A stretch of 37,195 nucleotides of DNA, taken from assembly GCA_040414495.1 (NCBI GenBank), contig JBEDUI010000027.1, positions 1 through 37,195 of the forward strand, read 5' to 3'. Positions 7,564 to 15,439 of the stretch are shown here, piece by piece. How positions within the stretch are numbered: position 1 is the first letter of the stretch; each line of letters begins with the position of its first letter. The stretch comes from DATAVB01 sp040414495 (GTDB taxonomy: Bacteria > Actinomycetota > Actinomycetes > Mycobacteriales > QHCD01). The notes beneath the pieces were generated by a model. The model searched no databases and was not told the origin of the DNA. It worked only from the letters and a program-made list of their open reading frames with translations. The translations under genes were made by a program, and so were the position numbers.

Positions 7564-9923
7564 TTCCGCATCGCGCTTTCTCCGTCGACCCGTGGAGCCT
7601 CACCGAGCAGACGCTCGATTTGAACGTGATGGCTCAGGCCGAATCGGTTTTCGCCCTGTCCAACGGCCATATCGGATTGCGGGCCAACCTCGATGAGGGA
7701 GAGCCGCACGGCCTGCCCGGCACGTATTTGAACGGGATATTCGAATACCGGCCGTTGCCGTACGCCGAAGCCGGTTACGGATTTCCCGAGTCGGGCCAGA
7801 CGGTCATCAACGTCACCAACGGAAAACTGCTCCGCTTACTGGTCGACGACGAACCGTTCGATGTCCGGTATGGCGCGCTGCATTCACACGAACGCAAATT
7901 GGATTTCCGTGACGGATTGTTGCGCCGCAACGTGGAATGGACATCGCCGGCCGGCCGTACGGTCCGGGTCTCCTCGACCCGGATGGTGTCGTTCACCCAG
8001 CGGGCCGTAGCGGCCATTTTGTACGAGGTCGAGCCGGTGGACGGGTCGGCCCGCATCGTCGTGCAGTCCGAATTGGTCACCAACGAGCAATTGCCCGACC
8101 ACAGCGGCGATCCGCGCGCTGCGGCCGTACTCGACGCTCCGCTGGTGAGCGAGGAGCACATGTCGGCCGACACGCGCGGTCTGCTGGTGCACAGCACCCG
8201 CCACAGTGGACTGCGCATGGGCGCTGTGATGGACCACATCGTCGACGGCCCGGCGCCGATCGACGTCGTCGGCGAGTCGTTTCCCGATCTGGCCCGCACC
8301 ACGTTCACCACCGTGCTCAAGCCCGGCCAGAGGCTGCGGGTCATCAAGTTCGTCGCGTACGGCTGGTCCAGCAGCCGGTCGGTGCCCGCGATGCACGACC
8401 AGGTCGCCGCGGCCATTACGGCAGCGCGGTACACCGGCTGGGACGGTCTGGTCCAGGAACAGAAGGATTATCTGGCCGATTTCTGGAATCGTTCCGATAT
8501 TGAGGTCGATGGCGATATCGAAATCCAGCAGGCGGTCCGGTTCGCGCTGTTCCATATTCTGCAAGCCAGCGCCCGGGCCGAGGAACGCGCCATTCCGGCC
8601 AAGGGATTGACCGGTCCGGGATATGACGGCCACTGCTTCTGGGACACCGAGACATTCGTATTGCCGGTTCTGACCTACGGGCTGCCGGATGCGGTGAAGC
8701 ACGCCCTGCGCTGGCGACACTCCACTTTGGAACAGGCCAAGGAACGGGCCCGGCTGCTCGGCCTGGACGGGGCGACTTTCCCGTGGCGCACCATTCACGG
8801 CGAGGAATGCTCCGGCTACTGGCCGGCCGGCACCGCCGCGTTCCACATCGGAGCCGATATCGCGGCCGCGGTTGTGCGGTATTGCGCCGCGACCGGCGAC
8901 ACCGATTTCGAGCGCGAGATCGGCCTGGAACTGTTGGTGGAGACCGCCCGGATGTGGCGGTCGCTGGGCCATCACGACCAGCATGGCAATTTCCGGATCG
9001 ATGGCGTCACCGGGCCGGATGAGTACAGCGCCATTGTGGACAACAATGTCTACACAAACCTGATGGCGCAGCAGAATCTGCGTGCCGCGGCGCAATCGGC
9101 CGAACGGCACCCCGATGTCGCGCACCGCCTCGGCGTCAATTCCGAGGAGACCGCGAGCTGGCGCGATGCCGCGACGGCGATGCTCATCCCGTACGACCCG
9201 AACCTCAAGGTGCATCCGCAGGCCGAGGGATTTCTGGAGCACGAGGTCTGGAATTTCGAGAATTGCCGGCAGGAGCATTACCCGCTGCTGCTGAACTTCC
9301 CGTACTTCGACCTCTACCGCAAACAGGTCGTGAAGCAGGCCGATCTGGTGCTGGCGATGCAATTCCGCGGCGATGCGTTCACGCCCGAGCAGAAGGCCCG
9401 GAACTTCGCCTATTACGAGGCGCTGACCGTCCGCGACTCATCGCTGTCGGCCTGTACGCAGGCGATCATCGCGGCCGAGGTCGGGCACCTGGACCTGGCG
9501 TTCGACTACCTCGGCGAGGCCGCGCTGATGGACCTCGGCGACCTGGAGCACAACACCCGCGACGGCCTGCACATGGCGTCGCTGGCCGGCGCCTGCCTGG
9601 CGTTGGTCGCCGGCTTCGGTGGGTTGCGCGACTACAACCACATCCTGAAGTTCAGCCCGCGGCTGCCATCCGGGCTGGCCCGTATCTGCTTCAACCTGAC
9701 CGTGCGTGGGTGCCGGCTGAAGGTCGACATCAGCCACGACGCGGCCACCTATACGGTGACCGAGGGGGAGTCGATGCGGTTGGCCCACCACGGCAAGACG
9801 GTGACGGTCACGGCCGACAAGCCGATCACGCTGCCGATCGACTCGCTACAGCCGCTGCCCCGGCCCAAGCAGCCGGCCGGTCGGGAGCCGGCGCGGCGCA
9901 GTCCGGAGATCCAGCACCGCTGA
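7560..9923 (+). CDS. Glycoside hydrolase family 65 phosphorylase (maltose/trehalose/kojibiose type)
   Basis: 787 residues, full length for GH65. An N-terminal beta-sandwich (about residues 1-270) is followed by the (alpha/alpha)6 barrel and a small C-terminal sheet. Barrel landmarks are GHCFWDTETF, FPWRT, GEECSGYWPAGTAAFH and VTGPDEYSAIVDNNVYTN. The Glu in PDEYS (residue 488, codon 9021-9023) is the family general acid, matching Glu487 of the Lactobacillus brevis maltose phosphorylase. GH65 members usually phosphorolyse an alpha-glucosyl disaccharide to beta-glucose-1-phosphate and glucose, and the coupled mutase supports that rather than hydrolysis. Which disaccharide is used cannot be read from the sequence. 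No signal peptide is visible, so it is likely cytoplasmic. Confidence 0.9.
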   Translation: MIPHRAFSVDPWSLTEQTLDLNVMAQAESVFALSNGHIGLRANLDEGEPHGLPGTYLNGIFEYRPLPYAEAGYGFPESGQTVINVTNGKLLRLLVDDEPFDVRYGALHSHERKLDFRDGLLRRNVEWTSPAGRTVRVSSTRMVSFTQRAVAAILYEVEPVDGSARIVVQSELVTNEQLPDHSGDPRAAAVLDAPLVSEEHMSADTRGLLVHSTRHSGLRMGAVMDHIVDGPAPIDVVGESFPDLARTTFTTVLKPGQRLRVIKFVAYGWSSSRSVPAMHDQVAAAITAARYTGWDGLVQEQKDYLADFWNRSDIEVDGDIEIQQAVRFALFHILQASARAEERAIPAKGLTGPGYDGHCFWDTETFVLPVLTYGLPDAVKHALRWRHSTLEQAKERARLLGLDGATFPWRTIHGEECSGYWPAGTAAFHIGADIAAAVVRYCAATGDTDFEREIGLELLVETARMWRSLGHHDQHGNFRIDGVTGPDEYSAIVDNNVYTNLMAQQNLRAAAQSAERHPDVAHRLGVNSEETASWRDAATAMLIPYDPNLKVHPQAEGFLEHEVWNFENCRQEHYPLLLNFPYFDLYRKQVVKQADLVLAMQFRGDAFTPEQKARNFAYYEALTVRDSSLSACTQAIIAAEVGHLDLAFDYLGEAALMDLGDLEHNTRDGLHMASLAGACLALVAGFGGLRDYNHILKFSPRLPSGLARICFNLTVRGCRLKVDISHDAATYTVTEGESMRLAHHGKTVTVTADKPITLPIDSLQPLPRPKQPAGREPARRSPEIQHR

Positions 9924-9942
9924 GATCCGGCCGGGCGGGCCG

Positions 9943-10620
9943 TCAGTCCAGTTTGGACTGGCTGCCCGAGTGCGCACCCTCGCGGGCCTGCTCCGGGTTG
10001 CGCCGGTGGCCCACGTACCGGATCGCCAGCGGCACGGCGCTCACGCAGACAGCGCTCACCACGCCCAGCACCAGGATCAGGTCGACGTTGTCCGCGATGA
10101 CCTTGATCTTGCCGAGGTAGAAGCCGGCGACCGTGACGCCGATCGTCCAGACCACACCGCCGAGCACCGTGTAGGTGAGGTACGTGGCCAGCCGCATCCG
10201 GCTCACGCCGGCCATCACCGTCGCGAAGGTCCGCACGACGGGAACGAAACGGGCCAGGAAGATCGTCGCCGGCCCGTACTTCTCGAAGAATTGGTGGGCG
10301 CGTTCGACATGCTCGTACTTGAACAGCTTCGAATCGGGTCTGTTGAAGACCGCCGGCCCGGTGCGGACGCCGATCCCGTAGCCGACGATATTGCCGAGAA
10401 TCGCGGCGATCGGCGTCAGCACCAGCAGCACCCACAGCGGGCGGTGCAGGATGTCGTTGGCTACCAACAGTCCGGCGGTGAACAGCAGCGTGTCGCCGGG
10501 GAGGAAGAACCCGATCAACAGGCCGCATTCGGCAAAGATGATCACCAGGAGACCGGCCAGACCGAACGTGTCGATCAGGTGGTTCGGCGAGAGAAAAGAG
10601 GCGGCGGTCATCGTCGTCAC
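9943..10620 (-). CDS. DedA-family membrane protein (VTT domain)
   Basis: 225 residues. The order is an N-terminal hydrophobic hairpin with FAECGLLIGFFLPGDTLLF, a conserved acidic Glu there, a middle block FLARFVPVVRTFATVMAGVSRM (R..P..R motif), and C-terminal helices. This is the DedA/SNARE-associated layout of flippases or scramblases linked to undecaprenyl-phosphate or phospholipid recycling and membrane energetics. The GTG at 10620 is preferred to the ATG three codons later, because a TAGCCT box sits exactly 6 nt upstream of it. The gene converges on GH65. A perfect 7-bp hairpin (CAGTCCA/TGGACTG, 9944-9960) covers its last codons and may act in termination. Confidence 0.88.
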   Translation of the reverse strand: MTTMTAASFLSPNHLIDTFGLAGLLVIIFAECGLLIGFFLPGDTLLFTAGLLVANDILHRPLWVLLVLTPIAAILGNIVGYGIGVRTGPAVFNRPDSKLFKYEHVERAHQFFEKYGPATIFLARFVPVVRTFATVMAGVSRMRLATYLTYTVLGGVVWTIGVTVAGFYLGKIKVIADNVDLILVLGVVSAVCVSAVPLAIRYVGHRRNPEQAREGAHSGSQSKLD

Positions 10621-10632
10621 CGGCCCAGGCTA
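10621..10632 (-). promoter_or_regulatory. -10 box of a probable leaderless promoter for the DedA gene
   Basis: On the minus strand TAGCCT (10627-10632) is followed by 6 nt (GGGCCG) and the GTG start at 10620. There is no Shine-Dalgarno. The -35 is not obvious. Confidence 0.5.
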
Positions 10633-10651
10633 CCTGGCGACCCGTGTCGTA

Positions 10652-10917
10652 CCGGTCACCCCGTCGTGACCGGGGTGAGATGAACTAAGCCGGGCAACCG
10701 GTTCGAGTTCCGGATCTGGCAAAACTTAGGGTTTCTCACAAGACCGGCTCTGGTCAGCCTTTCCGATGGCGATACTCCGGGCATCGGTGTAACACTGCAT
10801 GGCGGTGCACGGGGATGGATGAGGATCAAGCCCGTTTCGGCGGGCTTGCTGTTCCCGCGTGCCGGACCGCCTGGCGGTCCTTGGCCGGGTGACGTGTTGC
10901 TGCACGTTGCCCGGCCA
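10652..10917. other. Gene-free stretch with a cluster of stem-loops
   Basis: No credible gene lies between 10633 and 11414. Perfect or near-perfect inverted repeats are packed into the first part: CCGGTCAC/GTGACCGG (10652-10673); imperfect GTGAGA..CTAAG against CTTAG..TCTCAC (10675-10739); CAAGCCCG/CGGGCTTG (10827-10848); GGACCG/CGGTCC (10864-10880); and a long arm TGGCCGGG/CCCGGCCA continuing inwards as ACGTG/CACGT (10882-10917). None has a convincing T-run, so simple terminators are unlikely. The stretch could be a structured RNA, regulatory DNA or decayed repeats. Beyond 10917 only an inverted repeat at 11297-11348 stands out. Confidence 0.4.
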
Positions 10918-11296
10918 CCACTGGTGTCGGCCGTTCGATCTGAAACCAACGCGGTCGAGACGACGCAACTCGCGCCAGCCACACCCTATCCAAGATCAGC
11001 TGTACGAATGCAGCCGGCCCACGGTGAGAGATTCCGCCGACCCGCCTCGCGTTTCGTGCCGGGCCTCGACGCGAACCGGGTCGCTCGAGCAGCTTGGCGG
11101 CTCACCCGCCCCGGGTGTTTGCATGATCATGAGGGATTTCGTACGCATTTCGTTGACGAGAGCCATCACGATCTTGGCGGTCAGAGCCACGGCAAGCTGC
11201 GAATGTCGGCTCCGAGCGCAGCATGCCGGCAAGGCGACCGGCTTTGGCTCGCCCGTGCCGCGTCCGTGTGAGTGCTCGCCGCCACGCCGAATTCCT

Positions 11297-11348
11297 TGAT
11301 CGTGAGTGGATTTGGTCCCGGAATCGACAGCAAATCTACTCACGATCA
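11297..11348. repeat. Inverted repeat, 18-bp arms around a 16-nt centre
   Basis: The left arm, TGATCGTGAGTGGATTTG (11297-11314), pairs with the arm at 11331-11348 with one mismatch in 18. The centre is 16 nt. No T-run follows and no gene ends nearby, so it is not an obvious terminator. The outer TGATCGTGA resembles the TGATCATGA of the inverted repeat at 22215-22296. Confidence 0.75.
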
Positions 11349-11414
11349 TGGTCCGCGGCGCTCGACAGCACCAGCCGAACGCGACCCGGGCCTAACCCGC
11401 CCGAGCGCGGCATG

Positions 11415-11451
11415 CGGACAAAGCGCCGGGCCCTCGTCTTAGACTGCGCGC
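11415..11451 (+). promoter_or_regulatory. Probable leaderless promoter of the flavoprotein gene
   Basis: TAGACT (11440-11445) lies exactly 6 nt before the GTG at 11452. A weak -35 (CGGACA, 11415-11420) is 19 nt upstream. No Shine-Dalgarno is present. Confidence 0.55.
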
Positions 11452-12813
11452 GTGACTCGGGACCGGCTGGTCGTCATCGGCGGGGACGCCGCGGGCATGA
11501 GCGCCGCCTCGCAGGCCCGGCGGCTGCGCGGTGCCGGCGAACTCGAGATCATCGCCCTCGAACGAGGCCGCTATACTTCGTACTCCGCCTGCGGCATCCC
11601 GTACTGGCTGGCCGGCGACGTCGCCGACCCGGACGACCTGATCGCCCGGGCGCCCGAGGAATTCCGGGAGAAATACCAGATCGACGTCCGGCTGGGGCAC
11701 GAGGCGACCGAACTCGATCTGCAGCGGCGCGAGATTCGGGTGCGCGACGACGCCGGCGAACGGACTCTGCCGTTCGACCAGTTGATGATCGCGACCGGCG
11801 CGGTGCCGATCCGGCCGCCGTTGCCGGGAATTGACCTGCCGGGGGTGCACGGCGTCCAGACGCTCGACGACGGCGCCGCGGTGCAGAACAGTCTGCGCCA
11901 GGACTGGCAGCACGCGGTCGTGATCGGCGGTGGCTACATCGGTCTGGAGATGGCCGAGGCGCTGACCCGGCGTGGGCTGGCGGTGACCATCGTCGAGGGG
12001 GCCGACCAGCTGATGTCCACAATGGACTCCGATATGGCCGAACGGATAACCGAAGCTGCCCGCGGCATCGGAATTACGGTCCGGCTGGGCGAGCCGGCGC
12101 GGGCGATCGAGGGCACCGACCGGGTGCGGGCCGTGCGCACCGATGCCGGCACGCTGCCGGCCGACCTGGTGGTACTCGGGCTCGGGGTACGGCCGAATTC
12201 CGGACTGGCCCGCGCCGCCGGCATTGCCTGCGGTGCGACCGGTGGTATCGCGACCGACGCCGGAATGCGCTCCACCTCGCACGACGGCGTCTGGGCCGCC
12301 GGCGACTGCGTGGAGACGTTTCACCGGATCAGCCGCCGTCCGGTACACATCGCGCTCGGCACTCACGCCAACAAGCAGGGTCGGGTCGCCGGAACGGTCA
12401 TCGGCGGTGGTTACGCCACATTTCCCGGTGTCGTCGGCACCGCGATCACCAAGGTCTGCGAGGTCGAGATCGCCCGGACCGGCCTGTCCAGCAAGGAAGT
12501 CGCCGCGGCCGGGTTCGCCGCCGTGACCGCGACCATCGAATCGACCACCCGCGCCGGTTATTTCCCCAAGGCCCAATCGATGCTGACCAAAATCATCGCC
12601 GAACGCGGCAGCGGGCGGTTGCTCGGAGCTCAGATCGTGGGCCGGGAACAGGCCGCGAAACGAATTGACGTATTGGCGACGGCGTTGTGGAACGAGATGA
12701 CGGTGGAGGAGATGAGCGGCATGGATTTGTCGTACGCGCCGCCGTTCTCGCCGGTTTGGGACCCAGTGCTCATCGCCGCCCGCAAAGCCGCTGAAAAAGT
12801 GGCGACTACGTAG
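11452..12813 (+). CDS. FAD/NAD(P)-dependent oxidoreductase, CoA-disulfide reductase-like
   Basis: 453 residues. An N-terminal FAD Rossmann motif (VVIGGDAAGMSAA) is followed by SYSACGIPYW with a single catalytic-type Cys47. A second nucleotide motif (VVIGGGYIGLEMAEAL) follows, then the FAD-contact motif GVWAAGDC, and a C-terminal dimerisation domain ending with DLSYAPPFSPVWDP. One active-site Cys and the C-terminal Tyr of the SYAPPFSP motif are hallmarks of CoA-disulfide reductases and related NADH oxidases/persulfide reductases, which hold the cysteine as a mixed disulfide with CoA. No rhodanese domain is fused. The exact substrate is open. The stop overlaps the end of the opposing hydrolase gene by 8 nt. 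Confidence 0.88.
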   Translation: MTRDRLVVIGGDAAGMSAASQARRLRGAGELEIIALERGRYTSYSACGIPYWLAGDVADPDDLIARAPEEFREKYQIDVRLGHEATELDLQRREIRVRDDAGERTLPFDQLMIATGAVPIRPPLPGIDLPGVHGVQTLDDGAAVQNSLRQDWQHAVVIGGGYIGLEMAEALTRRGLAVTIVEGADQLMSTMDSDMAERITEAARGIGITVRLGEPARAIEGTDRVRAVRTDAGTLPADLVVLGLGVRPNSGLARAAGIACGATGGIATDAGMRSTSHDGVWAAGDCVETFHRISRRPVHIALGTHANKQGRVAGTVIGGGYATFPGVVGTAITKVCEVEIARTGLSSKEVAAAGFAAVTATIESTTRAGYFPKAQSMLTKIIAERGSGRLLGAQIVGREQAAKRIDVLATALWNEMTVEEMSGMDLSYAPPFSPVWDPVLIAARKAAEKVATT

Positions 12814-13660
12814 CCTCGAAAAACGCTCCGAGCTCGGCCAGCAGCGCTTCTGGTTTCTCCTCGGCGATGAAATGCCCGCTGCCGCTGACCGGACCGCCCC
12901 GAACGTCCACTGCGTACTGACGCCAGATGTCCAGCGATGGCAGCTTGGCCGGGAAACCGAATTCGCCCCACAACGCCAATACCGGCATTTGCAGCCGCCG
13001 GCCGAAGTCGTTGTCGTCGTGGGCGGCGTCGTCTGGAAACGCCGCCCGGTAGTCATCAAAGCCGGCCCGCAACGCCCCCGGCTGGGAGAATGCCCGGACG
13101 TATTCGTCGATCGCGCCGTCCTCGAAACCGTTCCGTTCGACCGTCCAGCGTTCGAAGAAATACTCCAGATAACCGCGAATGTCCTTACCGGCCAGCAATT
13201 CGGGCAGGTCAGGCTGTAAGTGGAACGTCCAGTGCCAGCAGGCCCGGGCCAACCCGCTGTCCATATCGAACCGACGCCACATCTCCCGGGTCGGGATGAT
13301 GTCGAGTACGACCAGGCGGCTGATTTCATCGCCGTGATCGAGTGCGTACCGGTGCGCGACCCGGGCGCCGCGGTCGTGCCCGATCAACGTAATCGGCTCG
13401 CTGGTGATGCTGTGAATCAGTCGGCGGACATCGCCGGCCATGGTGCGTTTGTCATATCCGGACCGGGGTTTGTCGGTACGCCCATAACCGCGCAGATCCG
13501 GTGCGATGACCGTGCGGTCCTCGGCCAGCGGGCCGATCACCTTGCGCCAACAGTGGCTGGTCTGCGGCCACCCGTGCAGCAGGACCACGACCGGACCGCT
13601 GCCGGCGAGCAGATAGTGCATTCGCAAACCGTCCAGGACGGCCATGCGCGACTCGACCAT
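12806..13660 (-). CDS. Alpha/beta-hydrolase, fluoroacetate/haloacetate dehalogenase-like
   Basis: 284 residues. The oxyanion segment is HGWPQT. The nucleophile elbow is GHDRGAR with Asp96, Arg97 and Arg100. The candidate acid is Asp120 in VVLDIIPT, and the base is His263 in GSGHF. The spacings match Rhodopseudomonas fluoroacetate dehalogenase closely: nucleophile to acid is 24 residues in both, carboxylate-binding Arg+1 and Arg+4 are present, and the halide pocket is suggested by His143-Trp144 and Tyr204 (His155, Trp156, Tyr219 there). An epoxide hydrolase is the main alternative. The ATG at 13660 has a TAAGGT box 6 nt upstream, lying in the arm of the adjacent MITE-like element. Confidence 0.82.
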   Translation of the reverse strand: MVESRMAVLDGLRMHYLLAGSGPVVVLLHGWPQTSHCWRKVIGPLAEDRTVIAPDLRGYGRTDKPRSGYDKRTMAGDVRRLIHSITSEPITLIGHDRGARVAHRYALDHGDEISRLVVLDIIPTREMWRRFDMDSGLARACWHWTFHLQPDLPELLAGKDIRGYLEYFFERWTVERNGFEDGAIDEYVRAFSQPGALRAGFDDYRAAFPDDAAHDDNDFGRRLQMPVLALWGEFGFPAKLPSLDIWRQYAVDVRGGPVSGSGHFIAEEKPEALLAELGAFFEAT

Positions 13661-13672
13661 GGACCGACCTTA
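13661..13672 (-). promoter_or_regulatory. -10 box of a probable leaderless promoter for the dehalogenase-like gene
   Basis: On the minus strand TAAGGT (13667-13672) is followed by 6 nt (CGGTCC) and the ATG at 13660. The box forms the outermost part of the left arm of the inverted-repeat element that starts at 13667, so the element may have supplied the promoter. Confidence 0.5.
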
Positions 13673-13898
13673 GGACATGTTGCTTAAGTCCTCGGCCTGC
13701 TGCGCGGCGCCCAGACGACTGGCACGCTCCCACCCACCACCCCGGCGGCTGGCGTTGTCCTCGTTGCCGGTAGCTCCGCTACCGGCTCCCGATTGCACCT
13801 GCGGGACACCCGCACCCGGGCTGCCTTGCCGGACCGCCGCAGTACTCACAGCGATCACCGCTCGCGACGGCCAGGACTTAAGCAACACACCCTAGGGT
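13667..13898. mobile_element. MITE-like element, 232 bp with 26-bp imperfect terminal inverted repeats
   Basis: The left arm (13667-13692) and right arm (13873-13898) are inverted copies matching at 22 of 26 positions. The inner 15 bases of each arm (TGTTGCTTAAGTCCT at 13678-13692, its complement at 13873-13887) match perfectly. The interior has a perfect 9-bp hairpin GCCGGTAGC/GCTACCGGC (13766-13786) and no convincing gene; short open frames on both strands begin MLLKS because they start in the arms. I saw no clear target-site duplication. It fits the gap between the dehalogenase-like gene and the end of the lipoprotein genes. Confidence 0.6.
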
Positions 13899-13922
13899 CA
13901 AATCCCGCCGCCTGCTGGAAAA

Positions 13923-14618
13923 TCAGCGCCGGCCGGCATCTTTGGTGGAGGGAATCGGGTCGAGCGGTACGAGCATCTGGCCGTTCCAGTGATAGCGCAC
14001 GCTTTTCCCACCGCCGCTGGGGCAGCACATCGCGTCATTCGAGTGGTAGATCGCGTATTTCACTGTCACGGTGTCATCGGTGCCGGATACGTAATGAATG
14101 GCGGCGCTCGGGTCGCTGGTGTCCTTGCCGATGTAATGGTTGCCGACAAAGAAGAAAACGAGCTGGTTGTACCCATCGGCCGATCCGTGGGCCACGCCGA
14201 CGATTCCGTTCAGCTTGTGCTGCGGATACCAGGTCGGCGAGGTGTCGGCCGGGTCGTAGCCGTGTTTCTTCATTTCGCGGATCGCGCTGGTCAAGGACGC
14301 GCCGGCGCCATGCTGGGTTGGGACTGGGGACTTGGTTGGACGCGGCCTCGGCGTGGTGGCGGTCGGACGGGGCTTGGTGGCCGATGGGCTGGCCGAGCTG
14401 CTGGCCTCGGTTGGGGGATTGGATCCCAACGTGGGATCCGACGATGTCGTGCCGCTGGGCAGGGTGGCGCTTGGTGCGGCCGACCCGGAACCCGAGGCCG
14501 TGGTCGCGGCCTGGCTGCCCCCGATCGCCTGGCCGGAGCCTTCGACGGTCGAGCCGCAGCCGACGCACAGAATCGCGACGGCGGCGATTGCGGGCCAACT
14601 GCGGTGAAATGCCGGCAT
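13923..14618 (-). CDS. LppP/LprE-like lipoprotein (long paralogue)
   Basis: 231 residues from the ATG at 14618, which has a GGAGGT Shine-Dalgarno 8 nt upstream. A signal peptide ends in the lipobox ILCVGC at about residue 20, so the mature protein is probably lipid-anchored on the outer face of the membrane. A Ser/Thr/Pro-rich linker of about 85 residues follows. The C-terminal domain of about 125 residues has the landmarks HGYDP, LNGIVGVAHG, FFFVGNHYIGKDT, DAMCCPSG, VRYHWNG and LVPLDPIPS. This domain matches the neighbouring lipoprotein closely and resembles the LppP/LprE family of mycobacteria, whose role is unknown. It lies 70 nt downstream of its paralogue on the same strand, probably as one operon. 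Confidence 0.8.
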   Translation of the reverse strand: MPAFHRSWPAIAAVAILCVGCGSTVEGSGQAIGGSQAATTASGSGSAAPSATLPSGTTSSDPTLGSNPPTEASSSASPSATKPRPTATTPRPRPTKSPVPTQHGAGASLTSAIREMKKHGYDPADTSPTWYPQHKLNGIVGVAHGSADGYNQLVFFFVGNHYIGKDTSDPSAAIHYVSGTDDTVTVKYAIYHSNDAMCCPSGGGKSVRYHWNGQMLVPLDPIPSTKDAGRR

Positions 14619-14688
14619 GATCCACCTCCGACCGGATCGTACCTGTACCGCCGGGCAATGCGGCAATATCGCAATCAGCCCGCCGAGA

Positions 14689-15249
14689 TCACCGCCCCGC
14701 GGTGGTGTTTGTGGCGACCGGCGGGATCGGGTCCAGCGGCACCAGCTTGCTGCCGTTCCACTCGTACCGGACCGACCGGTGGCTGCTCGGGCAGCACAGC
14801 GCATCGCTCGGCTGGAAGATCCCGTAGCTCGCGGTCACCAGGTCAGCCGCGGTGTTCTTGACCCCGATGTCGGCGCTCGGCTTGGCCGTGTCTGTGCCGA
14901 TATACCGGCCGTCGACGAAGAAGAACGTGCGCTGGTATTTCCCGTCGGCGGACTTCTTCAGAATCCCGACAATCGCGTTCAGGTGGTGATCGGAATGCCA
15001 GGCCGAGGCGGCCGTGGAGGGGTCATAGCCGAGCCGATCAACGACCTTGCTCGCCGCCGCGTACGTGTTCGGGGCCGTTGCGGTCGGGTTCTGGGCCGAG
15101 CTGACCGCGTCCGCCGCGGCCAGCCTCGCCCGGACCGGGGCCACGCTGCCGGCACTGTGGCTGCCACTCGAACCGCAGGCCGATAACCCGACCAATGCGC
15201 TCACCGCGAGGGCGCCACCGACAACACGACGGGAATAGCTGGTAATCAC
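14689..15249 (-). CDS. LppP/LprE-like lipoprotein (short paralogue)
   Basis: 186 residues from a GTG at 15249, supported by a GGAGG 6 nt upstream. The signal peptide ends in lipobox GLSAC near residue 25. The linker is much shorter than in the paralogue downstream. The C-terminal domain shares GYDP, LNAIVGILK, FFFVDGRYIGTDT, DALCCPS, VRYEWNG and LVPLDPIPP with that gene. The conserved adjacent cysteines (CC) in both copies may form a disulfide or bind something outside the cell. Tandem duplication followed by divergence is the simplest history. The gene is divergent from fructose-bisphosphate aldolase over 190 bp, where a 13-bp direct duplication (15347-15372) is the only visible repeat. Confidence 0.8.
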   Translation of the reverse strand: MITSYSRRVVGGALAVSALVGLSACGSSGSHSAGSVAPVRARLAAADAVSSAQNPTATAPNTYAAASKVVDRLGYDPSTAASAWHSDHHLNAIVGILKKSADGKYQRTFFFVDGRYIGTDTAKPSADIGVKNTAADLVTASYGIFQPSDALCCPSSHRSVRYEWNGSKLVPLDPIPPVATNTTAGR

Positions 15250-15439
15250 GGAAAACCTCCGTATCCGTATCTGTACAAGGGCTGTTGCCCGTCAGATGCA
15301 GCCGTTCGGCAGATCGTTGGCTGTATTTGCCGGATACGTGGCGGCAGCGCCCTCCCGACGCGCCCTCCCGACGCGTATGGCTGAGATGGCTTGCGCGATA
15401 CTGCAGGCTGCGAGTCAGCGACGAAATCCGGAGGATGCC

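Noticed and set aside
10690..10730. tRNA fragment (GGTTCGAGTTCC looks like a T-arm)
   Set aside because: The T-stem does not pair properly at several positions, no acceptor, D or anticodon arms can be drawn, and no CCA-type end fits.
10819..11349. Open frames of 115-150 codons in the DedA/flavoprotein gap
   Set aside because: They are overlapping frames on both strands without ribosome sites, crossing hairpins and an inverted repeat; residue composition (Arg, Ala, Pro, Gly) is that of GC-rich non-coding DNA.
13677..13895. Small proteins starting MLLKS on both strands
   Set aside because: Both frames begin in the terminal inverted repeats of the MITE-like element, which makes them mirror products of the repeat, and neither has a ribosome site.
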